From assembly GCA_016710095.1 (NCBI GenBank), contig JADJLL010000014.1:40205-104204 (forward strand): a stretch of 64,000 nt of DNA. The letters are read 5' to 3'. Each line of letters starts with the position of its first letter. Within the stretch, counting starts at the first letter, position 1. The DNA is from Candidatus Eiseniibacteriota bacterium (lineage in GTDB: Bacteria; Eisenbacteria; RBG-16-71-46). The translations under genes and the position numbers were made by a program. A model generated the notes under the pieces. The model had not been told where the DNA came from, did no database searches, and worked only from the letters and a program-made list of their open reading frames with translations. Shown here piece after piece: positions 1-7,968 of the stretch.

Positions 1-269
1 TCCGTCTCGACGGCGACACGCTCGCCGAGGTGAAGTTCAGCGGCCACGGCTGCTCGATCAGCCAGGCGGCCGCGTCCATGCTGTGCGAGTTCGTCGAGGG
101 CAAGAAGCTCGACGACATCAAGAAGCTCGGCCGCGAGGACATGCTCGAGATGCTCGGCATCGAACTCGGGCCGGTGCGTCTCAAGTGCGCGCTGCTCGCG
201 CTCAAGACGCTGAAGGCCGGCATCTACGGCGTGAACCAGTGGCCCGGCGAAGACGAGGAAGAAGCGTGA
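1..269 (+). CDS. sufU: SufU-type Fe-S cluster scaffold, C-terminal part
   Basis: The reading frame is open from base 3 and the start lies outside the window, so only about 88 C-terminal residues are seen. The stretch GHGCSISQAAASMLCEFVEG, followed by a conserved LGPVRLKCALLALKTL segment, is typical of SufU/IscU/NifU N-terminal-domain scaffolds. The two visible cysteines (in GCSIS and in RLKCALL) are the second and third cluster ligands of the family; the first would be upstream. SufU accepts sulfur from SufS and passes clusters on. The next gene overlaps its stop codon and encodes a Rieske ferredoxin, and a SufT follows. This points to the 3' end of a suf operon whose sufBCDS genes probably lie to the left. 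Confidence 0.9.
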   Translation, partial: RLDGDTLAEVKFSGHGCSISQAAASMLCEFVEGKKLDDIKKLGREDMLEMLGIELGPVRLKCALLALKTLKAGIYGVNQWPGEDEEEA

Positions 270-589
270 GCCCCGCGGCCGGTGAGTTCGTGACGATCGG
301 CAAAGTCGGCGAGATCGCGCCGAACGGCGTGAAGGTCGTGCGCCTGAACGACGTGCTCGTCGCCGTGTTCCATCTCGACGACGGCTACTACGCCATCGAG
401 GACGTCTGCACGCACGACGGCGGCCCGGTCGCCGAAGGCTGCCTCGAAAACGGCGTCATCGAGTGCCCGCGCCACGGCGCGCAGTTCGACGTGCGCACCG
501 GACGCGTGGTGCGCTTCCCGGCGACCTCGCCGGTTCCCACGTACGCGGTGCGCGTCACCGGCGACGACATCCAGGTGGAGTGCCCCTGA
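266..589 (+). CDS. Rieske [2Fe-2S] ferredoxin
   Basis: A 107-residue Rieske protein. Ligand pairs are visible as CTH (residues 48-50) and CPRHG (67-71), the Cys-x-His...Cys-x-x-His pattern that binds a [2Fe-2S] cluster through two Cys and two His. Length and lack of any membrane segment match small soluble ferredoxin subunits of the NirD/BphF type rather than a cytochrome bc Rieske protein. I chose the GTG at 266 because it overlaps the sufU stop in a GTGA junction and gives a normal-length N-terminus; in-frame upstream codons run inside sufU. Similar ferredoxins often sit inside suf operons between sufU and sufT. The electron partner is not shown by the sequence. Confidence 0.88.
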   Translation: MSPAAGEFVTIGKVGEIAPNGVKVVRLNDVLVAVFHLDDGYYAIEDVCTHDGGPVAEGCLENGVIECPRHGAQFDVRTGRVVRFPATSPVPTYAVRVTGDDIQVECP

Positions 590-591
590 TC

Positions 592-1062
592 ATGAGCGAC
601 GAAACCAAGAACGAGACCGCGATCAATCCGCACACCGGCCAGCCGTACCCGGCCGAAGCCGCCGTGCCCGCGAGCGAAGGCCCTTCGGACACGACGCCCG
701 CGCCCGCCGCGTCAGGCGAAGCTCCGCCCGCCGCCGTGCAGACCGGGCCGCCGACGTTCAGCAGCATGCCGAGCCAGCAGGAACTCGCCGTGCGCTCGGT
801 GCTCGAGACCGTCATGGATCCCGAGATCGGCCTTTCGGTGATCGACCTCGGGCTCATCCGCGAGATTCATTTCCTGCCCGGCAAGACGCTCGTGCGCATG
901 ATGCTCACGACGCCGTTCTGCCCGTACGCGCCGCAGATGATGGCCGACGTGAAGAACGCGACCGAGAGCGTCGTGCCGCAGCCGTGCGAAGTGGACATGC
1001 TCGCCGACGCGTGGAGCCCGGACATGATGCCGGACCCGGGCCTGCTCGGGTTCTCCTACTGA
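592..1062 (+). CDS. sufT: SufT-like MIP18/DUF59 Fe-S assembly protein
   Basis: A 156-residue protein with a low-complexity Pro/Ala/Glu-rich first 60 residues, then a MIP18 (DUF59) domain. DPEIG at residues 76-80 followed by IDLGLI is the family signature, and TTPFCPY carries the conserved cysteine at about residue 110. SufT/PaaD-type proteins help mature or deliver Fe-S clusters. The ATG at 592 begins 2 bp after the Rieske stop, so the gene is the last of the visible suf cluster. A strong hairpin with a T-run follows. The disordered N-terminal extension is longer than usual for the family; a shorter form starting at the methionine near residue 59 cannot be excluded. Confidence 0.85.
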   Translation: MSDETKNETAINPHTGQPYPAEAAVPASEGPSDTTPAPAASGEAPPAAVQTGPPTFSSMPSQQELAVRSVLETVMDPEIGLSVIDLGLIREIHFLPGKTLVRMMLTTPFCPYAPQMMADVKNATESVVPQPCEVDMLADAWSPDMMPDPGLLGFSY

Positions 1063-1081
1063 TCGCACGCGCGAAACGCGA

Positions 1082-1122
1082 AACGGCGGCCGGGCCTCGA
1101 AGCCCCGCCGCCGTTTTCGTTT
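1082..1122. terminator. intrinsic terminator between convergent genes
   Basis: The arm AACGGCGGC (1082-1090) pairs with GCCGCCGTT (1107-1115), with an inner GGGC/GCCC stem (1092-1095 with 1102-1105). The right arm runs into TTTT and a second TTT. It ends the suf operon on the plus strand. The reverse strand also carries AAAACG ahead of the stem, so it could serve the barrel gene that ends at 1136. Confidence 0.8.
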
Positions 1123-1135
1123 CCCGCTCCGAGCG

Positions 1136-1705
1136 TCACTGCGCCGCGGGCTTCACCTTCATGTTCCAGCTCATGCCGACGTTGAACTTGAGCTGGCGCT
1201 CGCCGGTGAGGTTGTGGAACTCGAGCTCGACGAAGTTGCCGAAGCGCTGGTCCGTGCCGAACGCGAGCCCTGCGAGCGCGGACACCGCGCCGCGCACGAC
1301 GTCGTTGTCGAGCTTCACGTCCGGTGATTCGACCGCGTTGTGCAGGAAGTGCACGCCGAGGCCCGCGCCCAGGTAGGGCTGGTAGGCGTGGCTCGTGGGG
1401 AACGTCCAGCGCGCGAACCCGCCGAGCATCGCGTCGCGGCGCGTGGTGCGGAAACCGAGCGCGCTCACGTTCGTCTGCCAGTACTCGACCGCGGGCAGGA
1501 GATCCACCTGGTTCACGAGGCGCGAGTGCTGGACGCGTCCGCGAAGCCCGAGCCCCGAGAACGAGGTCTGGCCTTCCTGGAAGACCGTGGACGAGTAGAA
1601 GTCGAAGCCGGTGAGCGGGCTTTCGGTCGTGCCCTGCGCGAATGCGGGCAGCGCGTGGCAGAGCACTGCGGCCGTGACGGCCGCGAAGAAGACGGATGCG
1701 CGCAC
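1136..1705 (-). CDS. outer-membrane beta-barrel protein, OmpA-like fold
   Basis: Predicted 189-residue secreted protein. I chose the GTG at 1705 because a GGAGG lies about 7 bases upstream and the first 23 residues form a clean signal peptide ending ALPAFA before QGTTES. The mature part has alternating hydrophobic and polar strands, repeated glycine/aromatic turns (YLGAGLGVHFL, GLAFGTD) and a strand-like stretch near the C-terminus (FNVGMSWNMK). This fits an eight-stranded barrel of the OMP_b-brl type; the exact function is unknown. It is the only gene on its transcript and its 5' side is the unusual gene-free stretch up to 2786, which may hold its promoter or leader. Confidence 0.72.
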   Translation of the reverse strand: MRASVFFAAVTAAVLCHALPAFAQGTTESPLTGFDFYSSTVFQEGQTSFSGLGLRGRVQHSRLVNQVDLLPAVEYWQTNVSALGFRTTRRDAMLGGFARWTFPTSHAYQPYLGAGLGVHFLHNAVESPDVKLDNDVVRGAVSALAGLAFGTDQRFGNFVELEFHNLTGERQLKFNVGMSWNMKVKPAAQ

Positions 1706-2786
1706 GTTGCGATTCCTCCGAAGGGGAGCTGCGTCGGGAGCGCGCGCAGGATAAACGAATGCCGCCGCTTCTGTCGTGAACCCGTCGAGGGGCGTCGGGA
1801 ACGCGAGCGAGAGAACGGCGGCGATTCGCAGCGCCTCGCAAGGGCCGCACGGCCGAGGGGGACCTCGCGGCATGAAGGCGAGACGTTTTGTCGCCGAGCT
1901 GTCGAGTCTTCCGCCGAGGGGGACGGTCGACCCGACAGACACGGCGAACATGGGGCACCGAACGGACGACCGGACTCGCGAGGGGGCGGGCACGGCAGAC
2001 CGGACGATGTCTCAGCTCGAACGGTTCAGGGTCTCCGTCTCACCACGGCGTGAAGCCTGCCGAGGGGGACACGCGACACGCACGTGGTGATGACGGATCC
2101 GGGATCCGGCGACGTGCACATCGTGAAGAGTCCAGCGAGGGGGCCGGAATGCATCCACGAGGAACACGGTGTCACCGAATTCCGATGCGACGCTTTCGAG
2201 TGCGCATGGCGATCGAGGGGGATCGGTCAGGCGATCTCGAAGGAAGCGGCCCTGCAGATACAGAAGGGGTGCAGTGAAGTGGCGGCTCACGAACCAGAGG
2301 ATGATTCGTGCGCATACGAAAGTGCTTCGTACACGCGGCGCGCCTTTGGGCGGGATCCCACGATGAGACGTGGGACGGCCTGAAGAAGCGCTTCACGGCA
2401 ATCTTCGAATCCGAGGGGTTTGTTCGAAGCTGCCCCGAGGGGTCAGCGCTGCTACAGCTATTCAGTTGTCACTTCATCGCCGGTTCCGAGGCCGGCGACA
2501 TCGGATACGTACTGCAGGACGGGTGCCAACGAGTCGCAGGGGTGCGACACAAATGCCCACCGCTGCGGGGCATTGGGGCAAAACGGCCACGATGGCAACG
2601 GCTTGGGCATTTCGCACGGCCGGGCGCGGAGTGCGCCAAGCTGACGCGGCGTTCGCACGAGGGCCGCTCGGGCGCGACGAGATGGCGCAGGGCTGGCCGG
2701 ATGGGTTCCGTCCGGCGGCTGAATGCTGGCCGGGGGAGCGGCGCGAGGTCACGGGGCTGCCCGATTGCCGGGCCGGCCCGGGTCCG
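1706..2786. other. 1.08 kb gene-free region
   Basis: No convincing gene on either strand. The open frames here lack ribosome sites and the strong third-position GC bias of neighbouring genes, and the base composition is visibly less GC-rich and more mixed. The region holds the G-run array listed separately, plus short hairpins: TACGAA/TTCGTA around 2315-2331, CCCACG/CGTGGG around 2357-2372, and CTTCGAA/TTCGAAG around 2403-2429, the last enclosing a GAGGGG. It lies downstream of the glycosyltransferase gene (minus strand) and upstream of the barrel gene (minus strand). It could be an untranslated leader, an unannotated RNA or decayed DNA. Confidence 0.7.
1787..2442 (+). repeat. spaced array of GAGGGG(G) motifs
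   Basis: GAGGGGG occurs at 1855, 1916, 1980, 2062, 2137 and 2215, so the spacing is 61, 64, 82, 75 and 78 bases. Shorter GAGGGG copies sit at 1787, 2413 and 2437, and there is an AAGGGG at about 2264. Five of the six seven-base copies are preceded by C-C or G-C, giving (G/C)CGAGGGGG or similar. The bases between copies share no obvious longer repeat. On the opposite strand there is almost no run of four Gs, so the bias is one-sided. It is not a CRISPR: the constant part is too short and the spacing too loose. Function unknown. Confidence 0.6.
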
Positions 2787-3506
2787 TCAGCGGTCGTCGC
2801 GGATCCGGTACTTCACGAGCCGCGTCTTGAGCCACTGCACGCCGACGAGGTCGGCGATGCCGCGCCACAGCCGGTTGCCGACGCCGTACTTGGAGACGCC
2901 GTGGCGGCGGGCGCGGTGCGAGAGCTTCACCTCGGTGAAGCGCGCGCCGCGGAACACGCAGAGCGCGGGCAGGAAGCGGTGCACGCCCACGAACATGGGC
3001 AGCCCGACGAGCATCTCGCGGCGGTAGGCCTTGAACGAGCAGCCGATGTCCGTGACGGGATCGCCGAGCACGTTCCGGCGGACGGTGTTCGCGATGCGGC
3101 TCGAGACGAGGCGCACCCACGTGTCCTGGCGGTCCGAGCGGATGCCGCTCACGACGTCGGCGTGTTCGAGCGCCGCGAGCACGCGCGGCAGGTCGGCCGG
3201 ATCGTTCTGCAGGTCGGCGTCGAGCGTCACCACGACTTCGCCGCGCGCGCGCGACAGTCCCGCGGCGAGCGCCGCGCTCTGCCCGGCGTTCTTCTCGAGC
3301 AGCAGCGCCACCACGCGCGGGTCGCGCGCGGACTCGGCCTGCATCGCCTCGGCGGTGCCGTCGGTGCTGCCGTCGTCGATCATGACCAGTTCCCACGTGC
3401 GGCCGGTCGCCTCGAGCGCGGTGCGCAACTCGGCGAACAGGGGCGCGAGGTTGTCCACCTCGTTGTAGGCGGGAACGACGACGGAAAGGTCGGGTCGGGT
3501 GTCCAT
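2787..3506 (-). CDS. GT2 family glycosyltransferase, DPM1-like
   Basis: A 239-residue soluble GT-A glycosyltransferase. VVVPAYNE opens the nucleotide-binding fold, DDGSTDG sits at residues 44-50 and the metal/nucleotide-binding DADLQND at 96-102. These, and the ISDIGCSFKAY-like stretch (TDIGCSFKAYRRE), match dolichol/undecaprenyl-phosphate sugar transferases of the DPM1/GtrB/ArnC type. No C-terminal membrane helices are seen, so it resembles the short DPM1-only form. The likely role is loading a sugar onto a polyprenyl phosphate, giving lipid-linked donors of the kind used by GT39-type enzymes such as the one at 4576. That link is inference, since the two genes are on opposite strands. Confidence 0.85.
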   Translation of the reverse strand: MDTRPDLSVVVPAYNEVDNLAPLFAELRTALEATGRTWELVMIDDGSTDGTAEAMQAESARDPRVVALLLEKNAGQSAALAAGLSRARGEVVVTLDADLQNDPADLPRVLAALEHADVVSGIRSDRQDTWVRLVSSRIANTVRRNVLGDPVTDIGCSFKAYRREMLVGLPMFVGVHRFLPALCVFRGARFTEVKLSHRARRHGVSKYGVGNRLWRGIADLVGVQWLKTRLVKYRIRDDR

Positions 3507-3625
3507 GGCAGGCCGGGGAGAATGCCCGAGCCGGGCGGGGAGCGCCAGCGGGCCGGGCCGGACGCTTGCCCGGCCCGCGCGCAGCGGTGAGGATGCGCCA
3601 CTCCCCGTCCTTCGGAGGTTCGCGC

Positions 3626-4492
3626 GTGCCCAGCTCGCAAGGCTCCGCGAGCACGATCGCGTTCGTGCTCGCCTTCGCGTCGTCGCTGCTCTATGGCGCC
3701 GGCGATTTCTTCGGCGGCATCGCGTCGCGTCGCGCGCGCGTGCTCGCGGTGACGCTGCTCAGCCAGGCGGCCGGGCTGGCGGCGCTCGTGATCGCGGCGC
3801 TCGTGGTCGGCGGCACACCGACCGCCGAGGCGTGGCCCTGGGCGATCGGCGCGGGGCTCTTCGGCAGCACGGGCGTGCTGCTCTTCTATCGCGCGCTCGC
3901 GATCGGGACCGTGAGCATCGTCGCGCCCGTCACGTCGGCGGTGGCGCTGTGCGTGCCGGTCGCCGCCGGGTTCGCGTGGGGCGACCGGCCGGGGCTGGTG
4001 CCGCTCGTAGGCATCGCGCTCGCTCCGGCGGCGGTCGTGCTCGTCGGCAGCGGCGAAGGCAAGGGCGGCGCGGCGCAGGCGGGTCGCGCGATGTTCCTCG
4101 CGATCGCGAGCGGCGCGATCATCGGCGGCTTCCTGGTCGGCATCGGCAAGCTGCCCGCGGGCGGCGGACTGTGGCCGCTCGCCATCGCGCGCGGCGCCGG
4201 CACGCTGACGATCGCGCTCGCCGCGCTCGTGCGCCGCGAATCGCCGCGCGTGCCCGCGCACGCGTGGGCGCCGATCCTCGGCTGCGCGCTGTTCGACGTG
4301 TCGGCGAACGTGTTCTTCCGCTACGCCGCCGCCGGCGCGCCGCTCAGCCTGGTCGCGACGATCGTGTCGCTCGCGCCCGCGACCACCGTGGTGCTCGCGC
4401 AGTTCGTGCTGCACGAGCGGCTTTCGGTGCGGCAGAAGGCGGGCGTGGCGCTCGCGCTCGTGGCGATCGTGCTGCTCGCGCAGCCGTCCTGA
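3626..4492 (+). CDS. EamA/DMT-family membrane transporter
   Basis: About 288 residues with some ten hydrophobic segments in two repeated halves, the layout of drug/metabolite transporters (EamA fold). The first half opens FVLAFASSLLYGAGDFFGG and the second half ends in the usual SLVATIVSLAPATTVVLAQF...ERLS stretch, typical of the last EamA repeat. I chose the GTG at 3626 because GGAGG lies 7 bases upstream and the helix begins soon after. An ATG at 3593 in the same frame is possible but lacks a good ribosome site. Substrate unknown. It starts 119 bp from the divergently transcribed glycosyltransferase. Confidence 0.82.
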   Translation: MPSSQGSASTIAFVLAFASSLLYGAGDFFGGIASRRARVLAVTLLSQAAGLAALVIAALVVGGTPTAEAWPWAIGAGLFGSTGVLLFYRALAIGTVSIVAPVTSAVALCVPVAAGFAWGDRPGLVPLVGIALAPAAVVLVGSGEGKGGAAQAGRAMFLAIASGAIIGGFLVGIGKLPAGGGLWPLAIARGAGTLTIALAALVRRESPRVPAHAWAPILGCALFDVSANVFFRYAAAGAPLSLVATIVSLAPATTVVLAQFVLHERLSVRQKAGVALALVAIVLLAQPS

Positions 4493-4575
4493 AGTCCCGC
4501 GGGCTCGCGGGCCGCTTGCACGCCGAAGCGGCGCCGACGAACATGCCCGCCTCGCTCCCCGCGATGGAGGTGGCA

Positions 4576-6087
4576 GTGTCCCTCGAACCACGTACGGCCC
4601 GTCCGCCGCTCGCGCTCGGCGCGCTGGTGCTGCTCGCGCTCGCCGGTGTCGCGCTGCATGCGAGCGGCCTGACCGCCTACGGCTGGTTCCGCGACGAGCT
4701 CTACTACCTCTCGTGCGCGAAGCGCCTCGCGTGGGGCTACGTGGACCACCCGCCGCTTTCGGTCGCGGCGCTCGCGCTGCTGCGCGCGGTCGCGGGCGAT
4801 TCGCTCGCGGCGATGCGGATCGCGATCGCGCTCGTGACCGCGTGCGCGGTGGTCACGACGGGCGCGCTCACGCGAGAGCTGGGCGGCGGACGCTGGGCGC
4901 AGCTCGCCGCGGCCGGTGCGCTCGCGATCGCGCCGTTCACGCTCGGCACCGGGCACTACTGGTCCATGAACGCGTTCGACCTGCTCTTCTGGGTCGCGGG
5001 CACGTGGTGCGCGCTGCGCGCGTTCCGCGGCGGCGCGCGCGAGTGGCTCGTGCTCGGCGCCGTGCTCGGGCTGGGACTGCTCGACAAGTGGAGCATCGCG
5101 TGGCTGGGCGCCGGGATCGCGGTGGCGCTCGTGCTGTCGCCCGCACGCCGCGCGCTGCGCACGCCGTGGCCGTGGCTCGCGGCGCTGCTCGCGGCGGCGA
5201 TCGTCGCGCCGAACCTGTTCTGGCAGGCGGGCCACGGCTGGCCGACGCTCGAGTTCATGCGCCATGCCTCCGAGGACAAGATGAAGCCGCTCGACCTCGC
5301 GGGATTGATCGGCGGACAGATCCTCCTGCTCGGCCCGGGCGCGGCGCTCGTGTGGATCGCGGGGCTCGCGGTCGCGCTGCGTCGCGGGGGCGCTCGACCG
5401 GTCGCGATCGTCTGGCTCGTCACGCTCGCGTTGCTCGCGGCGAACGGCAGCGCGCGCGCCGGCTACCTCGCGCTCGCGGGGCCCGGGCTGCTCGCGGCGG
5501 GCGCCGTGTGGTGGGAGGGACGCGGGCGGCTCGCGCGCGTCGCGATTCCCGCGCTGGCCGTACTGCTCGCGCTTCCGCTCGTGCCCTTCGCGATGCCGGT
5601 GCTGCCGGTGGAACGCTTCGTCGCCTGGCAGAAGGCGCTCGGCCGCGAGCCCAAGTCGGAAGAGCGGCACCGCATGGGCGCCCTGCCCCAGCACTTCGCG
5701 GACATGTTCGGCTGGCCCGAGCTCGCGGACTCGGTCGCGCGCGTCAGCACGACGCTGACGGCGGCCGAACGCGCGCGCGCGATCGTGCTCGTGAACAACT
5801 ACGGCGAAGCGGGCGCGCTCGAACGCTTCGGCGCCGGCCGCGTTCCGGCGATCGCGTGCGAGCACAACCACTGGTTCTACTGGCCGCCCGCGTGGGACGG
5901 CGGCATCGCGATCGTCGTCGGGCGCGACAGCGCGGACATCGCCTCGGAGTTCGAGTCGGTCGTCGTCGCGGGCCGTGCGGGCCATCCGCTCGCGATGCCG
6001 TACGAGCAGGACCTGCCGATCCTCGTCGCGCGCGGATACCGGGGCGACGTGCCCACGGCGTGGGCGCGCGGGAAGCATTTCGACTGA
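4576..6087 (+). CDS. GT39-type membrane glycosyltransferase (ArnT/PMT-like)
   Basis: About 503 residues with many membrane helices. RDELYYLSCAKRLAWGYVDH, followed by PP, gives the conserved acidic residue of the first periplasmic loop and the DHPP motif found in bacterial GT39 (PMT_2) proteins. These move a sugar from a polyprenyl-phosphate carrier onto lipid A, proteins or other acceptors on the periplasmic side. The C-terminal third is soluble and ends in GRDSADIASEFESV-like sequence. The GTG at 4576 has GGAGG five bases upstream and is preferred; an ATG at 4564 is in the same frame. The gene follows the EamA transporter by 83 bp and may share its transcript. Acceptor unknown. Confidence 0.85.
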   Translation: MSLEPRTARPPLALGALVLLALAGVALHASGLTAYGWFRDELYYLSCAKRLAWGYVDHPPLSVAALALLRAVAGDSLAAMRIAIALVTACAVVTTGALTRELGGGRWAQLAAAGALAIAPFTLGTGHYWSMNAFDLLFWVAGTWCALRAFRGGAREWLVLGAVLGLGLLDKWSIAWLGAGIAVALVLSPARRALRTPWPWLAALLAAAIVAPNLFWQAGHGWPTLEFMRHASEDKMKPLDLAGLIGGQILLLGPGAALVWIAGLAVALRRGGARPVAIVWLVTLALLAANGSARAGYLALAGPGLLAAGAVWWEGRGRLARVAIPALAVLLALPLVPFAMPVLPVERFVAWQKALGREPKSEERHRMGALPQHFADMFGWPELADSVARVSTTLTAAERARAIVLVNNYGEAGALERFGAGRVPAIACEHNHWFYWPPAWDGGIAIVVGRDSADIASEFESVVVAGRAGHPLAMPYEQDLPILVARGYRGDVPTAWARGKHFD

Positions 6088-6143
6088 CGAATCCCGTTCG
6101 AATCGGTTGACCGCTCCGCGCACTTCCCCGAGACTCGCGCGCC

Positions 6144-6779
6144 ATGTCCCGCTTCGCCGCCCTTCTCGAGCTGCTGTTTCCCTTCACGCGCTCCGCGAAC
6201 GACGCGGCACCGCGGCCGGTCCGGCGTCGCCGCAAGCCGCGCAAGCCCGTGTTGCTCGAGCAGACCGCGCTCGATCTGGGCCCCGAGTGCCCGCGCTGGA
6301 CGTTCTCGCGCCTCGCGGCGAACAGCCCGCATCACGCGCGCATCGTCGAGTACATCGAGGCGACGCGGCGGCACTTCCCGGAACTCGACGGCGTCACGAT
6401 TCGCGTCGGCCTCGCGCAGAAGCGCGGCGTGCTCGGCTGGGGCAGCATGGACCCGGAGCGCCCCGGCATCTGGGTGCGCCCGCGGCGGCTGCAGCTCTTC
6501 ACCGTGGCGCACGAGATGACGCACCTGCTGCAGGCGCGCGGGCTCGTGCCGCGCGGCGAACGCCAGTGCGACCTGTACGCGCTCGCGCGTTCGCCGCACC
6601 TGATCGATCACGCGCCGAACTACCTGCGCATGCCGCGCGCGCTGCGCCGCGGCGCGCTCACCTACGAGCAGGCGCTCGCGCTGTACGAGGCGGCCAAGCG
6701 TGCGATCGCCGCGCGCGAGGCCGGCGACCGCCGCTACTTGCTCAAGTTCGAGGGCGAGATCGAGGAGCGTTTCGCGTGA
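6144..6779 (+). CDS. putative zinc metallopeptidase (HExxH)
   Basis: A 211-residue protein with a basic Arg/Pro-rich linker (residues 24-36), then a domain carrying VAHEMTHLLQ: the HExxH zinc motif is HEMTH at 123-127. An Arg-rich region with CDLYALARS follows, a candidate for the third ligand. No signal peptide is obvious; the hydrophobic start (FAALLELLFPF) could anchor it weakly. It resembles the SprT-like/WSS1-like or minimal gluzincin proteins, but I cannot name the family. The stop overlaps the start of the Nudix gene in a GTGA junction, so the two are translationally coupled, which hints at a shared housekeeping or repair role. Confidence 0.6.
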   Translation: MSRFAALLELLFPFTRSANDAAPRPVRRRRKPRKPVLLEQTALDLGPECPRWTFSRLAANSPHHARIVEYIEATRRHFPELDGVTIRVGLAQKRGVLGWGSMDPERPGIWVRPRRLQLFTVAHEMTHLLQARGLVPRGERQCDLYALARSPHLIDHAPNYLRMPRALRRGALTYEQALALYEAAKRAIAAREAGDRRYLLKFEGEIEERFA

Positions 6780-7189
6780 GCGGGGCGCCGATCCGAAAGC
6801 GCGTGCGCGTGGTGGCCGCCGTCGTGTTCGACGGCCCGCTGCTGCTCATGACGCAGCGCCCGCCGGGCGGTCCGCTCGGCCTGCAGTGGGAGTTCCCGGG
6901 CGGCAAGCTCGAGCCGGGCGAAGCGCCCGAGGGCGCGCTCGTGCGCGAGGTGCGCGAGGAACTCGGCGTCGAATCGCAGGCGCACGACACGCTCGCGGTG
7001 CACGAGTTCGACTACGCGCACGGCGTGCACGTCGAGCTGACGTTCGTGCGCTGCACGCTCGGCTCGCACGCGTTCACGCCCGCGCACGCGGTGCACGCGT
7101 CGCGCTGGGTGCTCCCGAGCGAAGTGGATCTTTCCGAGGTGCTCGAGGGCGACCGCGACTTCCTGCGCTCCCTCGGCGCCACCGACTGA
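6776..7189 (+). CDS. Nudix hydrolase, MutT-like
   Basis: A 137-residue protein with a complete Nudix box at about residues 42-64: GGKLEPGEAPEGALVREVRE followed by ELGV, matching GX5EX7REUXEEXGU. The N-terminal RVVAAVVFD and MTQRPPGG strands match MutT/8-oxo-dGTP diphosphatase and CTP pyrophosphohydrolase types. The likely reaction is cleavage of a nucleoside triphosphate to the monophosphate plus pyrophosphate with Mg2+, sanitising oxidised nucleotides. The substrate cannot be read from the sequence. The GTG at 6776 overlaps the stop of the upstream zincin gene and gives a standard N-terminus. Confidence 0.9.
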   Translation: MSGAPIRKRVRVVAAVVFDGPLLLMTQRPPGGPLGLQWEFPGGKLEPGEAPEGALVREVREELGVESQAHDTLAVHEFDYAHGVHVELTFVRCTLGSHAFTPAHAVHASRWVLPSEVDLSEVLEGDRDFLRSLGATD

Positions 7190-7207
7190 CGAAGAAGGAG
7201 AACGATC

Positions 7208-7360
7208 ATGGCTCTGCCGGATGGCCTGCAGTTCCTGAAGCTCGGATGGTGGGTGGTGCACGTGATGGCGTTCCTGCTCGCGTACCAGTTCGGCTACGCG
7301 CGCGGCCGCGGCGACGAAAAGCGCGAGGCGCGCCAGCGCGAGATCGCGAAGGGGAAGTAG
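7208..7360 (+). CDS. small single-pass membrane protein
   Basis: Fifty codons with AAGGAGA seven bases before the ATG. The protein MALPDGLQFLKLGWWVVHVM runs into a hydrophobic stretch (AFLLAYQFGYA) and ends in a charged tail rich in Arg, Glu and Lys. This is the profile of a small inner-membrane protein with a cytoplasmic charged tail. It follows the Nudix gene by 18 bp, so it probably belongs to the same transcript. Codon use matches the neighbours, which supports it being real. Function unknown. Confidence 0.65.
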   Translation: MALPDGLQFLKLGWWVVHVMAFLLAYQFGYARGRGDEKREARQREIAKGK

Positions 7361-7388
7361 CGGCCCGAACGCGGGCGCCGCGGCGGGT

Positions 7389-7959
7389 TCAACCGCGTGC
7401 GCTGAGCACGCGCACCGCGTCCTGACCGAGCGCGGCGAGCAGCGCGCATGATCGCGGTCGGCGTCGGCGGGCAGCCGGGGATCTTCACGTCCACCGGCAG
7501 CAGCGCCTGACCGCCCCGGTGCACCGCGAACGACTCGCGGCAGAAGCCGCCGTCGCACGCGCAGTCGCCGACCGCGATCAATAGCCGCGGGCGCGGCGTC
7601 GCTTCGTCGGTCAGCCGCACGGCCTCCTCGAGGTGGCGCGTCACCGGGCCCGTGAGCAGCAGGCCGTCGGCGTGCCGCGGCGACGCCACGACGTCGATCC
7701 CGAAGCGCTGCAGGTCGTAGAAGGGGTTGAGCATCGCGAGCAGCTCGCTCTCGCACGCGTTGCACGAGCCGGCGTCGAGATGGCGCAACTTGAGCGAGCC
7801 GCGGAAGAGCTTGCGGACTTCCTCGCGCAGCGCCTCGCCGAGCAGTTCGTGCTCGGACTCGGCCGCGCGCGTGGCGTGCGCGATCCCGGCGGGCAGCGTC
7901 GTGGCGGGCTCACCGGCGAGCGAGCCGCGCTGCAGCGGACGGCGAAGGATCTCCCACAT
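7389..7959 (-). CDS. hyfI: hydrogenase-4-like small subunit (NuoB/HyfI/HycG-like), frameshifted near its end
   Basis: About 189 residues. The [4Fe-4S] ligands of the NuoB/HycG fold are all present: CNAC (Cys66, Cys69), GDC (about 132) and GCPPTP (about 163). After GCPPTPTAIMR the frame breaks: one base too many (or two too few) near 7444. The alternative frame restores the expected ending LLAALGQDAVRVLSARG and a stop at 7389. The subunit would carry the N2-like cluster between the electron donor and the active-site subunit next door. It is the last gene of the minus-strand operon, 9 bp after hyfG. With cysteines intact and the shift at the very end, an assembly error is more likely than loss of function. 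Confidence 0.78.
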
Positions 7960-7968
7960 GTCAGGGCC

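Noticed and set aside
1787..2442. CRISPR or tandem guide array for the G-run region
   Set aside because: The constant part is only seven to nine bases, spacing varies from 61 to 82 and no cas or Tas-like gene is present.
4321..6123. A 600-residue minus-strand reading frame opposite the GT39 gene
   Set aside because: Extreme arginine content and no motifs; a GC-rich shadow of the real plus-strand gene. Several similar long antisense frames exist and were dropped for the same reason.
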